In this document: piece by piece, positions 10,228 through 19,387 of the stretch | Layout of the letters: every line of letters starts with the position of its first letter | Numbering within the stretch: the first letter of the stretch is position 1 | Source: a virus | Reading direction: 5' to 3' (one strand) | Virus record (IMG/VR): IMGVR_UViG_3300014962_000036 | Location: 1 to 31,465 of that record | Length of the DNA: 31,465 bases | The notes under the pieces: generated by a model | Told to the model about the DNA's origin: nothing | The model's database searches: none | Seen by the model: the letters and a program-made list of their open reading frames with translations, nothing else | Program-made: the position numbers and the translations under genes

Positions 10228-12827
10228 TGGCTATTATCAGATATACAAAGGATGCCACAATAAGGTATGCCTATTTGAACATATTCCCTGACCAGTTCAA
10301 AACAGAGAAAGAAAAGAGGGATGAAAGTTGGATAAAGAATACAATGGACTATTTTGCAAACAAGGCTTATGCCGAGTATGTAAAAAACAGGGATACATTT
10401 GTAAAAAATTACGATCTTGTAAAAGGCATCCTTCGCATGGAGGATTTCTATCAGGAACCTCAAGTGAAGAGTTTTACAGAAATGCTCACGTCAGACCTTG
10501 AACTTCCTGCCTATGTGAAACATTATTCCATCATCACTACACCAATTAATGAATTAGTTGGAGAAATATCCAAACGTCCTGATAGTTTTAGGGTGAAGGC
10601 TTTCGATGATGATTCTCAATCTGAAGAACTGGAATATAAAACCCAGATTCTTCAAGACTACATACTGGCAAATGCCAAACGTAAAATCCTTGAGAAAATT
10701 GCTATGTCAGGAGAATCTCCAGAAGAGGTTGATGAGGAGGAGCTTAATCAAATGACATTGGAAGAGGTAAAGGATGATATTGATAGTTACACCTCTACGG
10801 CAGAAAAATGGGCAAATCATCTGCTTACATGCACTAAGGCAGACTTCAATCTAAAGGAAAAGTCAGAGGATGCTTTCAGGGACATGCTTATAGCTGCCAG
10901 AGAATACTATCATATATATGAAGACAATTCCAAAACAGGATATAATATAGAAGTGCTCAACCCCAAGAACACTTGGTTCCTCACCACTCCTGACAGGAAA
11001 TGGATATCTGATCCCACAGGTAGGGCACAGGGAGCGTATGCTGCTGGTAGTGTGCAAGTTATGGAGCTTTCTGAAATCATTGAATCTATCCCTGACTTGA
11101 CAAAAGATGAGATTGACCATCTAAGGAGTTCCTTGCAAGACTATGGGTTGATCAATGTTCGTGAGTCCAACTTGGGTAATCCTAATGTGTCTCCAGGCAT
11201 TGACTCTGTAACATATGATACTTATGACCCATTGGTCCTTCAGACAAGGATGGTGATTGAAAGTGAAATGAAGGAAAACAATGATGGTCTCAAGGACTTT
11301 TTAGGTCTTACATCAAACGTGTCCTCATTTGGATATAAGTATGTGGTGGTGAGGGCTTATTGGATTTCCAAAAGGAAAATAGGAAAGCTCATCTATTTGG
11401 ATGAATTAGGTAACGAGCAGTCGATGTTAGTAGATGAAAACTACAAGAGTGGTTCAATTCCTACAGAACAATCATTGGAATGGGGATGGGTGAATCAGTG
11501 GTATCAAGGAACAAAGATTGGTCCAGACATCTATCATATAAAACCATTCAAACTTCTCACTTATTGTCCTATTATTGGAATAAATTATGAGGTGAAGAAT
11601 ACAGAAGCTAAGTCTTTGGTAGACCTCATGAAACCTTTTCAGGTGTTGTATAATGTGTGTATGAATCAATTGTACAAGTTGCTTGAGAAGGAAGTTGGTA
11701 AAGTTTATCTGACATCCATCAGGCATGTACCTGTTCCTAAGGATGGGGATGCGCAGGATGCTCTTGATATTTGGGAGATGGAGGCAAGAAATAGAGGAGT
11801 GGTATTCATTGATGATAGTCCTGAAAACCTGAAGAGTCCGTCAAGCTTTAATCAATTTAGGGACATCGATCTTACAAGGACACAGGAAATTCAATCTCGT
11901 TATCAATTGGCAATGCAGTTGAAAAATGAGTGTTGGGAATTGATAGGAATGTCAAGACAAAGGTTGGGAAGTATATCTGCAAGTGAATCTGCAACAGGAA
12001 CTAATGCTGCCATTACACAGTCTTATTCTCAAACTGAACCTTTGTTTGTAGCACATGAGTATGTACTGGGTCAACTCTATCAGGCAATCATTGATGCATC
12101 ACTTTATGTAGAAAGCAAGAAACCGCAATCCACCCTGTCATACATCACATCTGAAGGAGAATCAGCATTTGTACAAGTGAATGGTACAGACCTCAGATTC
12201 CGTGACCTCAAAGTGTTTCTTACCAATCGTCCTGAAGATAAGAAGATGTTTGAGGAGATTAGAAGTCTTTCTCAGGCAGTTATTCAGAATGGTGGGTCTC
12301 TTCACGATATTATAGAACTGTATTCCACTGATTCTATCAGGCAAATGAAGAATGTCTTCAAAAAACTGAAGGATAGACAAGAACAATTGCAAGACCAGCA
12401 AATGCAACAGCAGCAACAACAAATGGAGCAGCAACAACAAATTGCCCAACAACAGATGGAAGAAGCCAAGATGCTTCAGCAAGAGAAACTTGCCCACGAT
12501 GACTACCAAAGGGAGCTTGATAGAATTAGTAAAGAGAAAATTGCAATCATTCAGGCTACAGGATTTGGTAAGGTGGAGAGTGAAGATGTTAATCAGAACG
12601 CTGTTCCTGATGTCCTTGAGATGAGTAAGTTTGCAAGTGAGGAAGCTAAAGCCGCCAAAGAATATCAATTGAAACTCTCGGATATACAGAATAAGAATAG
12701 ACAAGCTGCTGAGAAAATGCAGATTGAAAGGGAAAAACTTCAGATTCAGAGGGAAAACATGGCAAATGACCTTGCTATTGCCAAAGAGAATGCAAAGGGT
12801 AGGAACAAAGCTCCAAAGAAGAAATGA
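10227..12827 (+). CDS. Portal protein
   Basis: An 866-residue protein directly after the terminase, the position and size of the dodecameric portal ring through which DNA enters the head. The N-terminal two thirds are a mixed fold with segments such as YWISKRKIGKLIYLDELGN and HIKPFKLLTYCPIIGINYE. Residues about 155-190 are very acidic. From about residue 712 the chain becomes a Gln-rich coiled coil (DQQMQQQQQQMEQQQQ) and ends in a basic tail, RNKAPKKK, probably in the helical barrel pointing into the head. The start shares one base with the TerL stop. The gene overlaps the next by 4 bases. Assigned by position and resemblance to crAss-like portals. Confidence 0.85.
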   Translation: MAIIRYTKDATIRYAYLNIFPDQFKTEKEKRDESWIKNTMDYFANKAYAEYVKNRDTFVKNYDLVKGILRMEDFYQEPQVKSFTEMLTSDLELPAYVKHYSIITTPINELVGEISKRPDSFRVKAFDDDSQSEELEYKTQILQDYILANAKRKILEKIAMSGESPEEVDEEELNQMTLEEVKDDIDSYTSTAEKWANHLLTCTKADFNLKEKSEDAFRDMLIAAREYYHIYEDNSKTGYNIEVLNPKNTWFLTTPDRKWISDPTGRAQGAYAAGSVQVMELSEIIESIPDLTKDEIDHLRSSLQDYGLINVRESNLGNPNVSPGIDSVTYDTYDPLVLQTRMVIESEMKENNDGLKDFLGLTSNVSSFGYKYVVVRAYWISKRKIGKLIYLDELGNEQSMLVDENYKSGSIPTEQSLEWGWVNQWYQGTKIGPDIYHIKPFKLLTYCPIIGINYEVKNTEAKSLVDLMKPFQVLYNVCMNQLYKLLEKEVGKVYLTSIRHVPVPKDGDAQDALDIWEMEARNRGVVFIDDSPENLKSPSSFNQFRDIDLTRTQEIQSRYQLAMQLKNECWELIGMSRQRLGSISASESATGTNAAITQSYSQTEPLFVAHEYVLGQLYQAIIDASLYVESKKPQSTLSYITSEGESAFVQVNGTDLRFRDLKVFLTNRPEDKKMFEEIRSLSQAVIQNGGSLHDIIELYSTDSIRQMKNVFKKLKDRQEQLQDQQMQQQQQQMEQQQQIAQQQMEEAKMLQQEKLAHDDYQRELDRISKEKIAIIQATGFGKVESEDVNQNAVPDVLEMSKFASEEAKAAKEYQLKLSDIQNKNRQAAEKMQIEREKLQIQRENMANDLAIAKENAKGRNKAPKKK

Positions 12828-13036
12828 TGTTAGAATTTAAAAATCCCATACCTGTCGTCACTTTAGATGGTGACGATGGGTATGCAATTTATGTAACTAA
12901 CAGTGGAATGTTTGAAAATGATGTATGGTGTGTTGTCCTATGTAAAGGAGGAATCATAAGACATTATACATCTGACCAGCTTAGAATTTATAAAAATGCC
13001 ACATTTACAATTGAAAAATTAAACAATGCCGATTAA
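12824..13036 (+). CDS. Small beta protein between portal and scaffold
   Basis: A 70-residue protein (MMLEFKNPIPVVTLDGDDG) that reads as alternating beta strands (GYAIYVTNSGMFENDVWCVVL, GGIIRHYTSDQLRIY), consistent with a small SH3- or KOW-like barrel. Two Met codons are adjacent (12824 and 12827). It overlaps the portal stop by 4 bases and the next small gene by 11. The next gene encodes a protein of the same size and similar strand pattern. Function unknown; related small proteins occur beside the portal genes of other crAss-like phages as far as I recall. Confidence 0.55.
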   Translation: MMLEFKNPIPVVTLDGDDGYAIYVTNSGMFENDVWCVVLCKGGIIRHYTSDQLRIYKNATFTIEKLNNAD

Positions 13037-13247
13037 ATATAAGGTGGATCTTGATTGGTACCAGCCATTATATCTAGTGACAGACCTTGAACAAGTACCT
13101 TGGATATTGATTGGTATTAATTTGACGCCTAATGGTCCAATGTTCAGTTTAACAAATAATGGAGAAGTGATAGATGTATATGACGGAGAGTTCTCCATTG
13201 ATGTAAATCATAAACTGAAATTAGGATTGGAAAACAAACTTGATTAG
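13026..13247 (+). CDS. Small SH3-like beta protein
   Basis: A 73-residue all-beta product: MPIKYKVDLDWYQPLYLVTD, then PWILIGINLTPNGPMFSLTN, then GEVIDVYDGEFSID. The pattern xYLVTDxEQxPxIxxGI...PxGxxFxLxxxGExxxVYDxExS resembles a small phage protein family with SH3-like appearance. It may have arisen by duplication together with the gene at 12824-13036. It ends with TAG, the only TAG stop I verified among the right-arm genes. The next gene has its own promoter. Confidence 0.6.
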   Translation: MPIKYKVDLDWYQPLYLVTDLEQVPWILIGINLTPNGPMFSLTNNGEVIDVYDGEFSIDVNHKLKLGLENKLD

Positions 13248-13305
13248 ATGAAAAAATATTAATGCTATATTAACGACAAAAAACTACTATATACTGTTCT
13301 ATCTA

Positions 13306-13336
13306 TTTGATAATCAGGCTACATAACATACTTTTA
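13306..13336 (+). promoter_or_regulatory. Bacteroidota-type promoter before scaffold/capsid genes
   Basis: TTTG (13306-13309), a 19-base spacer and TACTTTTA (13329-13336, seven of eight to TAnnTTTG allowing free n positions). It lies in a 118-base gap and would start transcription about 20-25 bases before the ATG at 13366. It would boost the scaffold and capsid genes. Confidence 0.55.
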
Positions 13337-13365
13337 CACCGAAAACCAATAATAAAAACTACATT

Positions 13366-14607
13366 ATGGCCGATAATCTGGACACTTCCCAAGGATTTGG
13401 GAATTTTAGCATTGAGGACACTCTTGAAATGGGTGGGGTAGGCAACACTGAATTGCTTAAAGATCTCCTTGGTCCCGAAACTTCTACAGGTTCTCCTGAT
13501 GATATTCAGGATATAAAAGAAGAAGCCCCACAAAAGCAATCCTCACAAAAGCAATCTTCTGCAAAAACTGAAGACGCTGCCCCCGAAGGTAATGCTATTC
13601 AGGATTTTCTCCTTGGAGGAGATGACGAGGAAGATGATGAAGAAAGTGCTGAACCAGCACCTTCTATAAAAAAGAAACCTATTGAAGAACCTATTGCTGA
13701 GGACGGGGAAGACGTTGACGAGGGTGTAAATCAATTTGTAGCTCTTGCAAAAGACCTTGTTAAACTTGGTGTATTCTCACAAGAAGAAGACGAAGAAATA
13801 GATGTAACCACCCCCGAAGGTTTCCTTGAGAAATTTCAAGCTGAAAAGAAAAAAGGAGCAATTGAAATTGTAAATAATTTCATTGGTCAATTTGGAGAGG
13901 AGCATCAAGATGCCTTCCAAGCCATCTTTGTAAAGGGAGTAAATCCAAGAGATTATTACGGTACATATAATAAGATAGAGAGTTTTGCTGAAATGGATTT
14001 GTCAAAAGAGACAAACCAAGAAACAATACTCAGACAAGCTCTTACAGACCAAGGTTTTGATTCTGAGGATATTGACACAGAGATTGAGAGGCTGAAGAAC
14101 TATGGTGATCTTGAATCAGTTGCAACAAAACACCACAAGGTGTTGGTTAAAAAGGAAGCTCAAAAGCTTCAACAACTAGAACAAGAAAAAGAGCAACAAC
14201 TTAAACAACAGGCTGCAATTAAACAGCAATATATGCAGAATGTTTCGACTGTTCTGCAGGATAAATTGAAAATAAAGGAATTTGATGGTATCCCCATCAA
14301 TCCTAAACTTGCTGGCGAACTACAAGATTTCCTATTGACTGACAAATACAAACTCCCTTCAGGGGAACTGCTTACAGAATTTGACAGAACAATATTGGAT
14401 TTGAAGCGTCCTGAGAATCATGAAATGAAAGTGAAGGTGGGTCTTCTTCTCAAAATTCTTGAGAAAGATCCTACACTCTCCACGATTCAAAAGACAGGAA
14501 TCACCAAAAAATCTAATGAACTTTTTGGTGAGGTGGCAAGACAAGCCAGCAAATCTTCAGTGAAATCAAGTAAGTCAGCTAGACCTAATTCGTGGTTTAC
14601 TAATTGA
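13366..14607 (+). CDS. Putative capsid scaffolding protein
   Basis: A 413-residue protein immediately before the major capsid gene. Residues about 45-125 are low-complexity and acidic (PQKQSSQKQSSAKTED, GGDDEEDDEESAEPAP, EDGEDVDEGVN). Residues 264-290 are a Gln/Glu/Lys coiled coil (AQKLQQLEQEKEQQLKQQ). The C-terminus is basic and Ser-rich (SKSSVKSSKSARPNSWFTN). A disordered acidic N-terminus, a coiled coil and a basic capsid-binding tail are the classic layout of scaffolding proteins, and the position between portal and capsid agrees. It carries its own promoter at 13306-13336. No protease motif is seen. Confidence 0.65.
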   Translation: MADNLDTSQGFGNFSIEDTLEMGGVGNTELLKDLLGPETSTGSPDDIQDIKEEAPQKQSSQKQSSAKTEDAAPEGNAIQDFLLGGDDEEDDEESAEPAPSIKKKPIEEPIAEDGEDVDEGVNQFVALAKDLVKLGVFSQEEDEEIDVTTPEGFLEKFQAEKKKGAIEIVNNFIGQFGEEHQDAFQAIFVKGVNPRDYYGTYNKIESFAEMDLSKETNQETILRQALTDQGFDSEDIDTEIERLKNYGDLESVATKHHKVLVKKEAQKLQQLEQEKEQQLKQQAAIKQQYMQNVSTVLQDKLKIKEFDGIPINPKLAGELQDFLLTDKYKLPSGELLTEFDRTILDLKRPENHEMKVKVGLLLKILEKDPTLSTIQKTGITKKSNELFGEVARQASKSSVKSSKSARPNSWFTN

Positions 14608-14634
14608 TTAATAACTTAAAAAAGCTAAAATAAC

Positions 14635-16188
14635 ATGGCTATTCAAACAATCCCAGGTGTAACTGGTTTTACCTATGCAAGGGTTGCCTCTATGGACAAA
14701 CGTGCAGTGGGTAAATTGACGGACGCTAACCACTTGGAAAGCTTCCACTCTACTGAAGCTGCAGACTATGACAAGAAAATCATCAGTCTCTACACTCAGA
14801 GCTCGTTGTACAGCAACGACTTTTTGGACATGATTAACAAGTCCACTCCCTACTACATTGACAACAATAGTGATGCTTGGAAATGGCAAATTGCTGTTCC
14901 TTACAAGTTCCCCAAAATCATTGATGTTCCTACAACAACTACTAACTTGTTGAAGCCAGGTATTGATGGTCAGGAGTTTTCTCTTGTACTGGATACCAAC
15001 GAGTTCTCCAAGAACGCAATTGTATCTGTTGGTTCTCGTCAATATGGTCCTAGGTTTTATGTTGTAAAAGATCCCGTTCCTTGGAATGCTGGCTATCTGT
15101 ACACTTTCACCTTGGTAAGTGACAATCCCACTGTAGACTTTGTAAGTTCTACGTTCCTGCAAACAGGTATTGAATTGGAAATGGTGGATGCTGCTATTGG
15201 TGAATTTGACCAAGATCTGCTGGGTCTTCCTCGCTTGGGTGAGCAAATCACTATGTTTGAATCCCTTGGTAGTGCTTATGGTTTTGAGCACAAAATCACC
15301 GAATGGGCAGATGACAAGATGATGCGTGATGCAAGTGGTCGTCCTTTGGACATTCTGGTTTATGCTCCTCAACGTAGGAACCAATTACCCCTCACTCGTA
15401 ATGATGTTAAATGGGAGCCGTTCATTGAATTCTGGATGCGTAAGTCTATGCTTGAATTGAAAATCAAGCGTATGATTTGGAGCAAGCCTGGAACTGTTAA
15501 AACTAATGGTTCTAAGCAAGAATTGAAGCGTACTTCTGCTGGTGTATATCACAGGATGCGTAATAATGGTAACCTTGTACAATACAACCGTGGAGAATTC
15601 ACTGCAAACCTTATTCGTTCTGTATTTGGTGACCTGTTTTATCGTAGGGTGGATGTAAAAGACCGTAGGGTGAAGATGTACACTAATGAAGCAGGATTTG
15701 ATGTATTCCAGCAAGCTTTAAAGGCAGATGCTTTGAACAGTGGTCTCACCTTTATGGCAGATAGCGGAAATCGTTATATGCAAGGCGAAGGTCAACACAT
15801 CACCTACAACTTTGCTTTTGATAGCATGGTTACAAGGGAAACTGGTCGTGTTGAACTTATTCACCTGAAGGAACTTGACCTTCCTCAGAGCAATCTGGAA
15901 TTTGGTCAGAACAAGAAGTCCACTCCTGTATTCATGGTGTTTGATGTAAGTCCGATGAGCGATGGCTCTATGGTGAATAACATTCGTGAAGTGAGGATGA
16001 AGGGTGCTCCTTCCATGACTTGGGGATATATTGATGGTACTCGTCACCACTTGGGCTTTGCCAAGTCTCAAGGTATGAGTTCTGCTAATAAGTTCCCTGG
16101 TTATGAAATCTGGATGAAAGACCGTTGTGATGTATTCATTGAAGACCTGTCTCGCACAGTTCTGATAGAAGAAATACCGCAGTTCTAA
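14635..16188 (+). CDS. Major capsid protein
   Basis: A 517-residue protein after the scaffold, resembling the crAss-like major capsid protein (HK97 fold). The N-terminus, MAIQTIPGVTGFTYARVAS, leads into a helical arm (DKKIISLYTQSSLYSNDF), and the body includes WKWQIAVPYKFPKI and LRFYVVKDPVPWN-like strands. The gene uses more C-ending, highly regular codons than its neighbours, consistent with very high expression. The start is preceded by an A-rich leader (AAAAAAGCTAAAATAAC) without Shine-Dalgarno, as in Bacteroidota. Its mRNA runs into the structured region at 16197-16356. Confidence 0.85.
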   Translation: MAIQTIPGVTGFTYARVASMDKRAVGKLTDANHLESFHSTEAADYDKKIISLYTQSSLYSNDFLDMINKSTPYYIDNNSDAWKWQIAVPYKFPKIIDVPTTTTNLLKPGIDGQEFSLVLDTNEFSKNAIVSVGSRQYGPRFYVVKDPVPWNAGYLYTFTLVSDNPTVDFVSSTFLQTGIELEMVDAAIGEFDQDLLGLPRLGEQITMFESLGSAYGFEHKITEWADDKMMRDASGRPLDILVYAPQRRNQLPLTRNDVKWEPFIEFWMRKSMLELKIKRMIWSKPGTVKTNGSKQELKRTSAGVYHRMRNNGNLVQYNRGEFTANLIRSVFGDLFYRRVDVKDRRVKMYTNEAGFDVFQQALKADALNSGLTFMADSGNRYMQGEGQHITYNFAFDSMVTRETGRVELIHLKELDLPQSNLEFGQNKKSTPVFMVFDVSPMSDGSMVNNIREVRMKGAPSMTWGYIDGTRHHLGFAKSQGMSSANKFPGYEIWMKDRCDVFIEDLSRTVLIEEIPQF

Positions 16189-16196
16189 TAACCTCT

Positions 16197-16356
16197 CTAA
16201 GGATAGTATCCTTAGACCTACATCGAAAGATGTTTCACCCTACCGAGAGAAGACTCTCCGAACTCCTCCTCCCTTAGGAGGGTCTTCTCTCAAAACTACG
16301 GAGTGCGTGTGTTGGATTATGTGTCCAAGAGCACTGTCTTTAATGACAACACTCTG
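16197..16356 (+). promoter_or_regulatory. Structured RNA between capsid and next gene
   Basis: Four folded units: CTAAGGA/TCCTTAG (16197-16215); ACATC-GAAA-GATGT with a GNRA tetraloop (16220-16233); GAGAGAAGAC/GTCTTCTCTC (16245-16254 with 16282-16291) enclosing CCTCCT/AGGAGG (16265-16281); and a three-way junction closed by CGGAGTG/CACTCTG (16299-16305 with 16350-16356) holding TTGGA/TCCAA (16312-16328) and TGTC/GACA (16335-16348). The GAAA loop and a G.U pair exist only in the plus-strand RNA. No T-tract follows, so it is not a plain terminator. RNA processing, mRNA stabilisation or attenuation after the capsid gene is inferred. Confidence 0.6.
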
Positions 16357-16382
16357 CTATAAACCAAATTAAATAACTAAAT

Positions 16383-17348
16383 ATGGGCAGAATAGGGAAA
16401 ATTTCCACGATTAAGAAAGACTACACGACCAATGGTTTGCAAACAATGCAACAAGGATTGGCATCTAGAGGTATGACAAGGGTTCCTGGAACTGGTGTTT
16501 TTAAGTATCCTTACAAGGAACTTGATGGACAATATAGGACAGGACTTGATCCAAATGCATCATACATTCGTAGAATTTCAGATCCTCAAGAAAGAGAAAT
16601 AGAACAAGAAAGGGTGAAGGAACTCAGGGAAAAACTTGAGCTTGCACTAAATCTTGATTTAGGTCCTCGTTCCAAGTTTTGGAATCATGCACTTGCAACC
16701 TCTACAGATGATACACTGCATGTGCAACCTGTCAAACTGATAGATGGGGATAACTATTTCGATCTCTCAGTCCCTTTTCAGGAACTTACATTTGCTTGGC
16801 TTCGTGCACACCCTACTATTGCAAGCTCTTATCAAGCTTGGGAAAGAGGTGACTTTCCTGCAGATACACAGTTTTATGTGGCAGATGAGGATATTGAGAA
16901 CGCAGTGATATTCAAAAAGAAGCAAATTATCAATAGGGCTATTGCCAAATTTGATGCAATGACTCCTGAAAAGAAAAGGAAAGTGGCAAGGCTGCTTGGT
17001 CTTCCTGTCACAGATGATACCAAGGAAGAAGCAGTGTATGTTCAAGTGGACAATATTCTCAAACAAACAGAATTCAAAACTGGCAAATACCAAGGACTTT
17101 CCACTGTGGAAGTGTTTACAAGGTTTGCTGATATGAAGGAAAATCTGCTCCATATCAAAGATTTGGTTAAACAAGCAATCAATCATTCCATATACAGGGT
17201 GAAAGCCAATGGCAGGGTTTATGAAGGAGAATATGAGGTGGCCATTGACGAAGATACACTCGTAAAAGAACTTGCTGATGATGATAATCAAGATCTCCTC
17301 ATCACTCTTGAGCAAAAATTAAAAGGTAAGAAGTTGGCTGCTATCTGA
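16383..17348 (+). CDS. Conserved head-associated protein
   Basis: A 321-residue protein directly downstream of the capsid gene. Residues 1-35 (MGRIGKISTIKKDYTTNG...) look extended. Residues 65-92 form a charged helix (EREIEQERVKELREKLELAL). The rest is helical with a KKKQIINRAIAKF segment, then a small beta end (YRVKANGRVYEGEYEVAI). No enzyme motif is visible. Its fixed place after the major capsid protein suggests a virion or head-assembly protein of crAss-like phages. I cannot assign a specific structural position. It lies behind the structured RNA region and 22 bases before the connector gene. Confidence 0.6.
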   Translation: MGRIGKISTIKKDYTTNGLQTMQQGLASRGMTRVPGTGVFKYPYKELDGQYRTGLDPNASYIRRISDPQEREIEQERVKELREKLELALNLDLGPRSKFWNHALATSTDDTLHVQPVKLIDGDNYFDLSVPFQELTFAWLRAHPTIASSYQAWERGDFPADTQFYVADEDIENAVIFKKKQIINRAIAKFDAMTPEKKRKVARLLGLPVTDDTKEEAVYVQVDNILKQTEFKTGKYQGLSTVEVFTRFADMKENLLHIKDLVKQAINHSIYRVKANGRVYEGEYEVAIDEDTLVKELADDDNQDLLITLEQKLKGKKLAAI

Positions 17349-17370
17349 TAATCAATTAATACTCAGTATA

Positions 17371-18102
17371 ATGATTCCTGTAGATAGTTTATTATATAAA
17401 ATAGACCAAAAACTAAATAAACTATCAACTAACGAACATCAACAAATAGCTCTTGAAGACAAGATTTTGGCTTTGAATGAAGCACAAATAAAGTTGATAA
17501 AGCAAAAAGTTGATGGGTTTAGCACAGTGAGTGGTATGGGATTGGATGCATTCAAGAAAAGATACGAAGACCTTCAAAGTCTTGTAATTACATATAATGA
17601 GCAACCACTTGATTTGAAGCTGAAGAACTCAGTAACTAATCAGTGGTTTGCTAATTTGCATCAACTATCTCCTAAATACATGTTCTATATTGATAGTTAT
17701 GTTTTGGCAGACAAGGGTAGATGCAAGGATAGGGTGATTTGGATTAATAAGGATTTGGCTAAACATGGTGACCTTCAGTTTATTCTGAACAATAATCATT
17801 ACAAACCGTCCTTTGAATATCAGGAAACGTTCAATTTCCTTTCATCTGATGAGATAAGTGTATTCACAGATGGTACATTCACTCCTAAACAAGTGTTTAT
17901 TTCCTACATGCGTTACCCAGTTTATATCAATAAAGAGGGATATGTAATGTTGGATGGACAAGATTCTTATAATCAAGATTGTGAACTTGAAACATATCTA
18001 GAGGATGAACTTTTAGATCTTACAGTTCAAAATCTTGCAATGTACACAGAAAATGTATCTGCTGTCCAAAGTGCTCAAGTGAGAATACAAACAAACGAAT
18101 AA
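17371..18102 (+). CDS. Putative head-tail connector (ring) protein
   Basis: A 243-residue protein. Residues 1-50 are helical (SLLYKIDQKLNKLSTNEHQQ). The C-terminal half contains KQVFISYMRYPVYINKEGYV followed by DCELETYLEDELLDLTVQN. That pattern, SYxRYPxYInxxGY...SxxDCELxxyLxdEIldLav, is common among adaptor/connector proteins of Bacteroidota podoviruses. The order after the capsid genes fits a ring that docks under the portal. It resembles the protein at 22882-23613, which also has a short strand-rich stretch followed by a helical C-terminus with YxE-like residues, so both may be rings of one neck. Exact ring number not assigned. Confidence 0.6.
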   Translation: MIPVDSLLYKIDQKLNKLSTNEHQQIALEDKILALNEAQIKLIKQKVDGFSTVSGMGLDAFKKRYEDLQSLVITYNEQPLDLKLKNSVTNQWFANLHQLSPKYMFYIDSYVLADKGRCKDRVIWINKDLAKHGDLQFILNNNHYKPSFEYQETFNFLSSDEISVFTDGTFTPKQVFISYMRYPVYINKEGYVMLDGQDSYNQDCELETYLEDELLDLTVQNLAMYTENVSAVQSAQVRIQTNE

Positions 18103-18130
18103 GTTTTTTAACAATTCAAAATAAAACAAA

Positions 18131-19300
18131 ATGGCTGATTTTTCTTTAACTACACTCTTCGTGGTTCCTGTTGGCAGTGGTATTGCCAGTAGCGGTTCTA
18201 CGCAAGACCTCACCCCTGGTAAAGTGGGCTTTTTCAAAAGCGATTACACTGTTGCCAATGCAGGAAACATTGCTGCATCCCCTTATTTCTACGTTGCTCA
18301 AGGTAGGACTAACACCTATCTGCAGGGCTCTAAGCGTTCTGATAAGATTAAAGGATGTCCTACAGCAAACTGTAAATCTAATGTTACAGAGTGGTATAAG
18401 GTGAGTGGTTGCCCCACTCCAATTACGCAAATCACTGACGTAGGCGGTTGGAATGTAAAATGTGGTGAAGTGGTAACTGTTACCCTTCGTGCACACTCTT
18501 CCTATCTGGACACCTTGTATTTCAATGGTTTCACTCGTAGTGTAACTGTTCAAGCTCCTTGTTGCGACTGTGGTGCTGATCCCTGTGATCTGGTTGATGT
18601 ACCTGCTTTGATTGATAGTATTATTGCTAAGTTCCTTCAGAATGGTCCTGGTAATAATCCTGACAACATCACCTTTAGTGATTTCTATGATTTCCAAAGG
18701 ATTGGTAATGATGCTTCTGCTGTTCTTCGTATTAGCGGTAAAGCTCTTACTAAGTATGGTCAACCGTGTGATGTTGCAGCATTTCCTTTTGAGTATGACA
18801 GGATGTACTTCCGTACCTTTGTGTACAGCGGTCCTGCTACCACTGCTGACTTTATTGTTGCAGATGCTTGTAATTTTGTAGCAACGCCAGTAGTTGTACA
18901 ACGTGCTTCTTATGCCGTAGGTACTTCTGACGAAATTGCTCAATTGGAAAAGAACTATTACAGTTACCAAGCTGGTTATCTGAAGCATCTGTACAGGATG
19001 GCAGGATATAATCAAAACTTTGAATCTTGGGTTTCTTCAGGTGTAAGTTATGACACCTATTACATCAAGTTCAATGAATATGACAAAACTGCCTATCAGT
19101 GGGGTGATTATATTGAAGAAGATAGCATGGTGATTCTTGCTGTACAAGCAGGTTCTGCTGAAGCCACTTCAGTGAGTTCTATTCTCACTGCTGCTTTGGG
19201 TTCTCCTGAAGACAAAGGTGCTGTGTGTCTCACTACGACATCCACTACCACTGAGGTGCCTCCTTCTACGACCACTTCAACTACTACGCTTATCCCGTAA
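18131..19300 (+). CDS. Virion protein with Thr-rich C-terminus
   Basis: A 389-residue protein, MADFSLTTLFVVPVGSGIAS onward. It is mostly beta, with Cys-rich patches (CPTANC near residue 76; CCDCGADPC near 144) and a helical stretch VDVPALIDSIIAKFLQN. Residues about 367-389 form a Thr/Ser/Pro linker (TTTSTTTEVPPSTTTSTTT) that ends the chain, a feature shared with the muzzle protein and the gene at 30516. Its codon use is as regular as that of the capsid gene, suggesting an abundant virion component, perhaps an auxiliary capsid or neck protein. The gene is followed by a strong terminator. Confidence 0.6.
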   Translation: MADFSLTTLFVVPVGSGIASSGSTQDLTPGKVGFFKSDYTVANAGNIAASPYFYVAQGRTNTYLQGSKRSDKIKGCPTANCKSNVTEWYKVSGCPTPITQITDVGGWNVKCGEVVTVTLRAHSSYLDTLYFNGFTRSVTVQAPCCDCGADPCDLVDVPALIDSIIAKFLQNGPGNNPDNITFSDFYDFQRIGNDASAVLRISGKALTKYGQPCDVAAFPFEYDRMYFRTFVYSGPATTADFIVADACNFVATPVVVQRASYAVGTSDEIAQLEKNYYSYQAGYLKHLYRMAGYNQNFESWVSSGVSYDTYYIKFNEYDKTAYQWGDYIEEDSMVILAVQAGSAEATSVSSILTAALGSPEDKGAVCLTTTSTTTEVPPSTTTSTTTLIP

Positions 19301-19331
19301 TAGAAGATACAGAAACAATATCATATAACCT

Positions 19332-19376
19332 GAGCCAGAGGGTAAGAGAGGACTTCTCAAATCCTCTGGCTCTTTT
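19332..19376 (+). terminator. Terminator after virion gene 18131-19300
   Basis: GAGCCAGAGG/CCTCTGGCTC, a perfect 10-bp stem (19332-19341 with 19363-19372), with an inner GAGA/TTCTC hairpin and then TTTTA. Readthrough must still feed the following genes, since no promoter is evident between it and 19388. Confidence 0.85.
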
Positions 19377-19387
19377 ACTTGGAACAT

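Noticed and set aside
14608-15384. 258-codon minus-strand frame opposite the capsid gene
   Set aside because: Antisense shadow created by the regular codon use of the capsid gene; nothing else on that strand nearby.
16245-16291. AGGAGG near 16276 as a ribosome binding site
   Set aside because: It is paired inside a hairpin and about 100 bases from the next start; host-type translation here uses A-rich leaders without Shine-Dalgarno.
18146-19015. 289-codon minus-strand frame opposite the virion gene
   Set aside because: Antisense shadow of a highly expressed gene with regular codons; product is repetitive in Ile/Thr/Asn without motifs.
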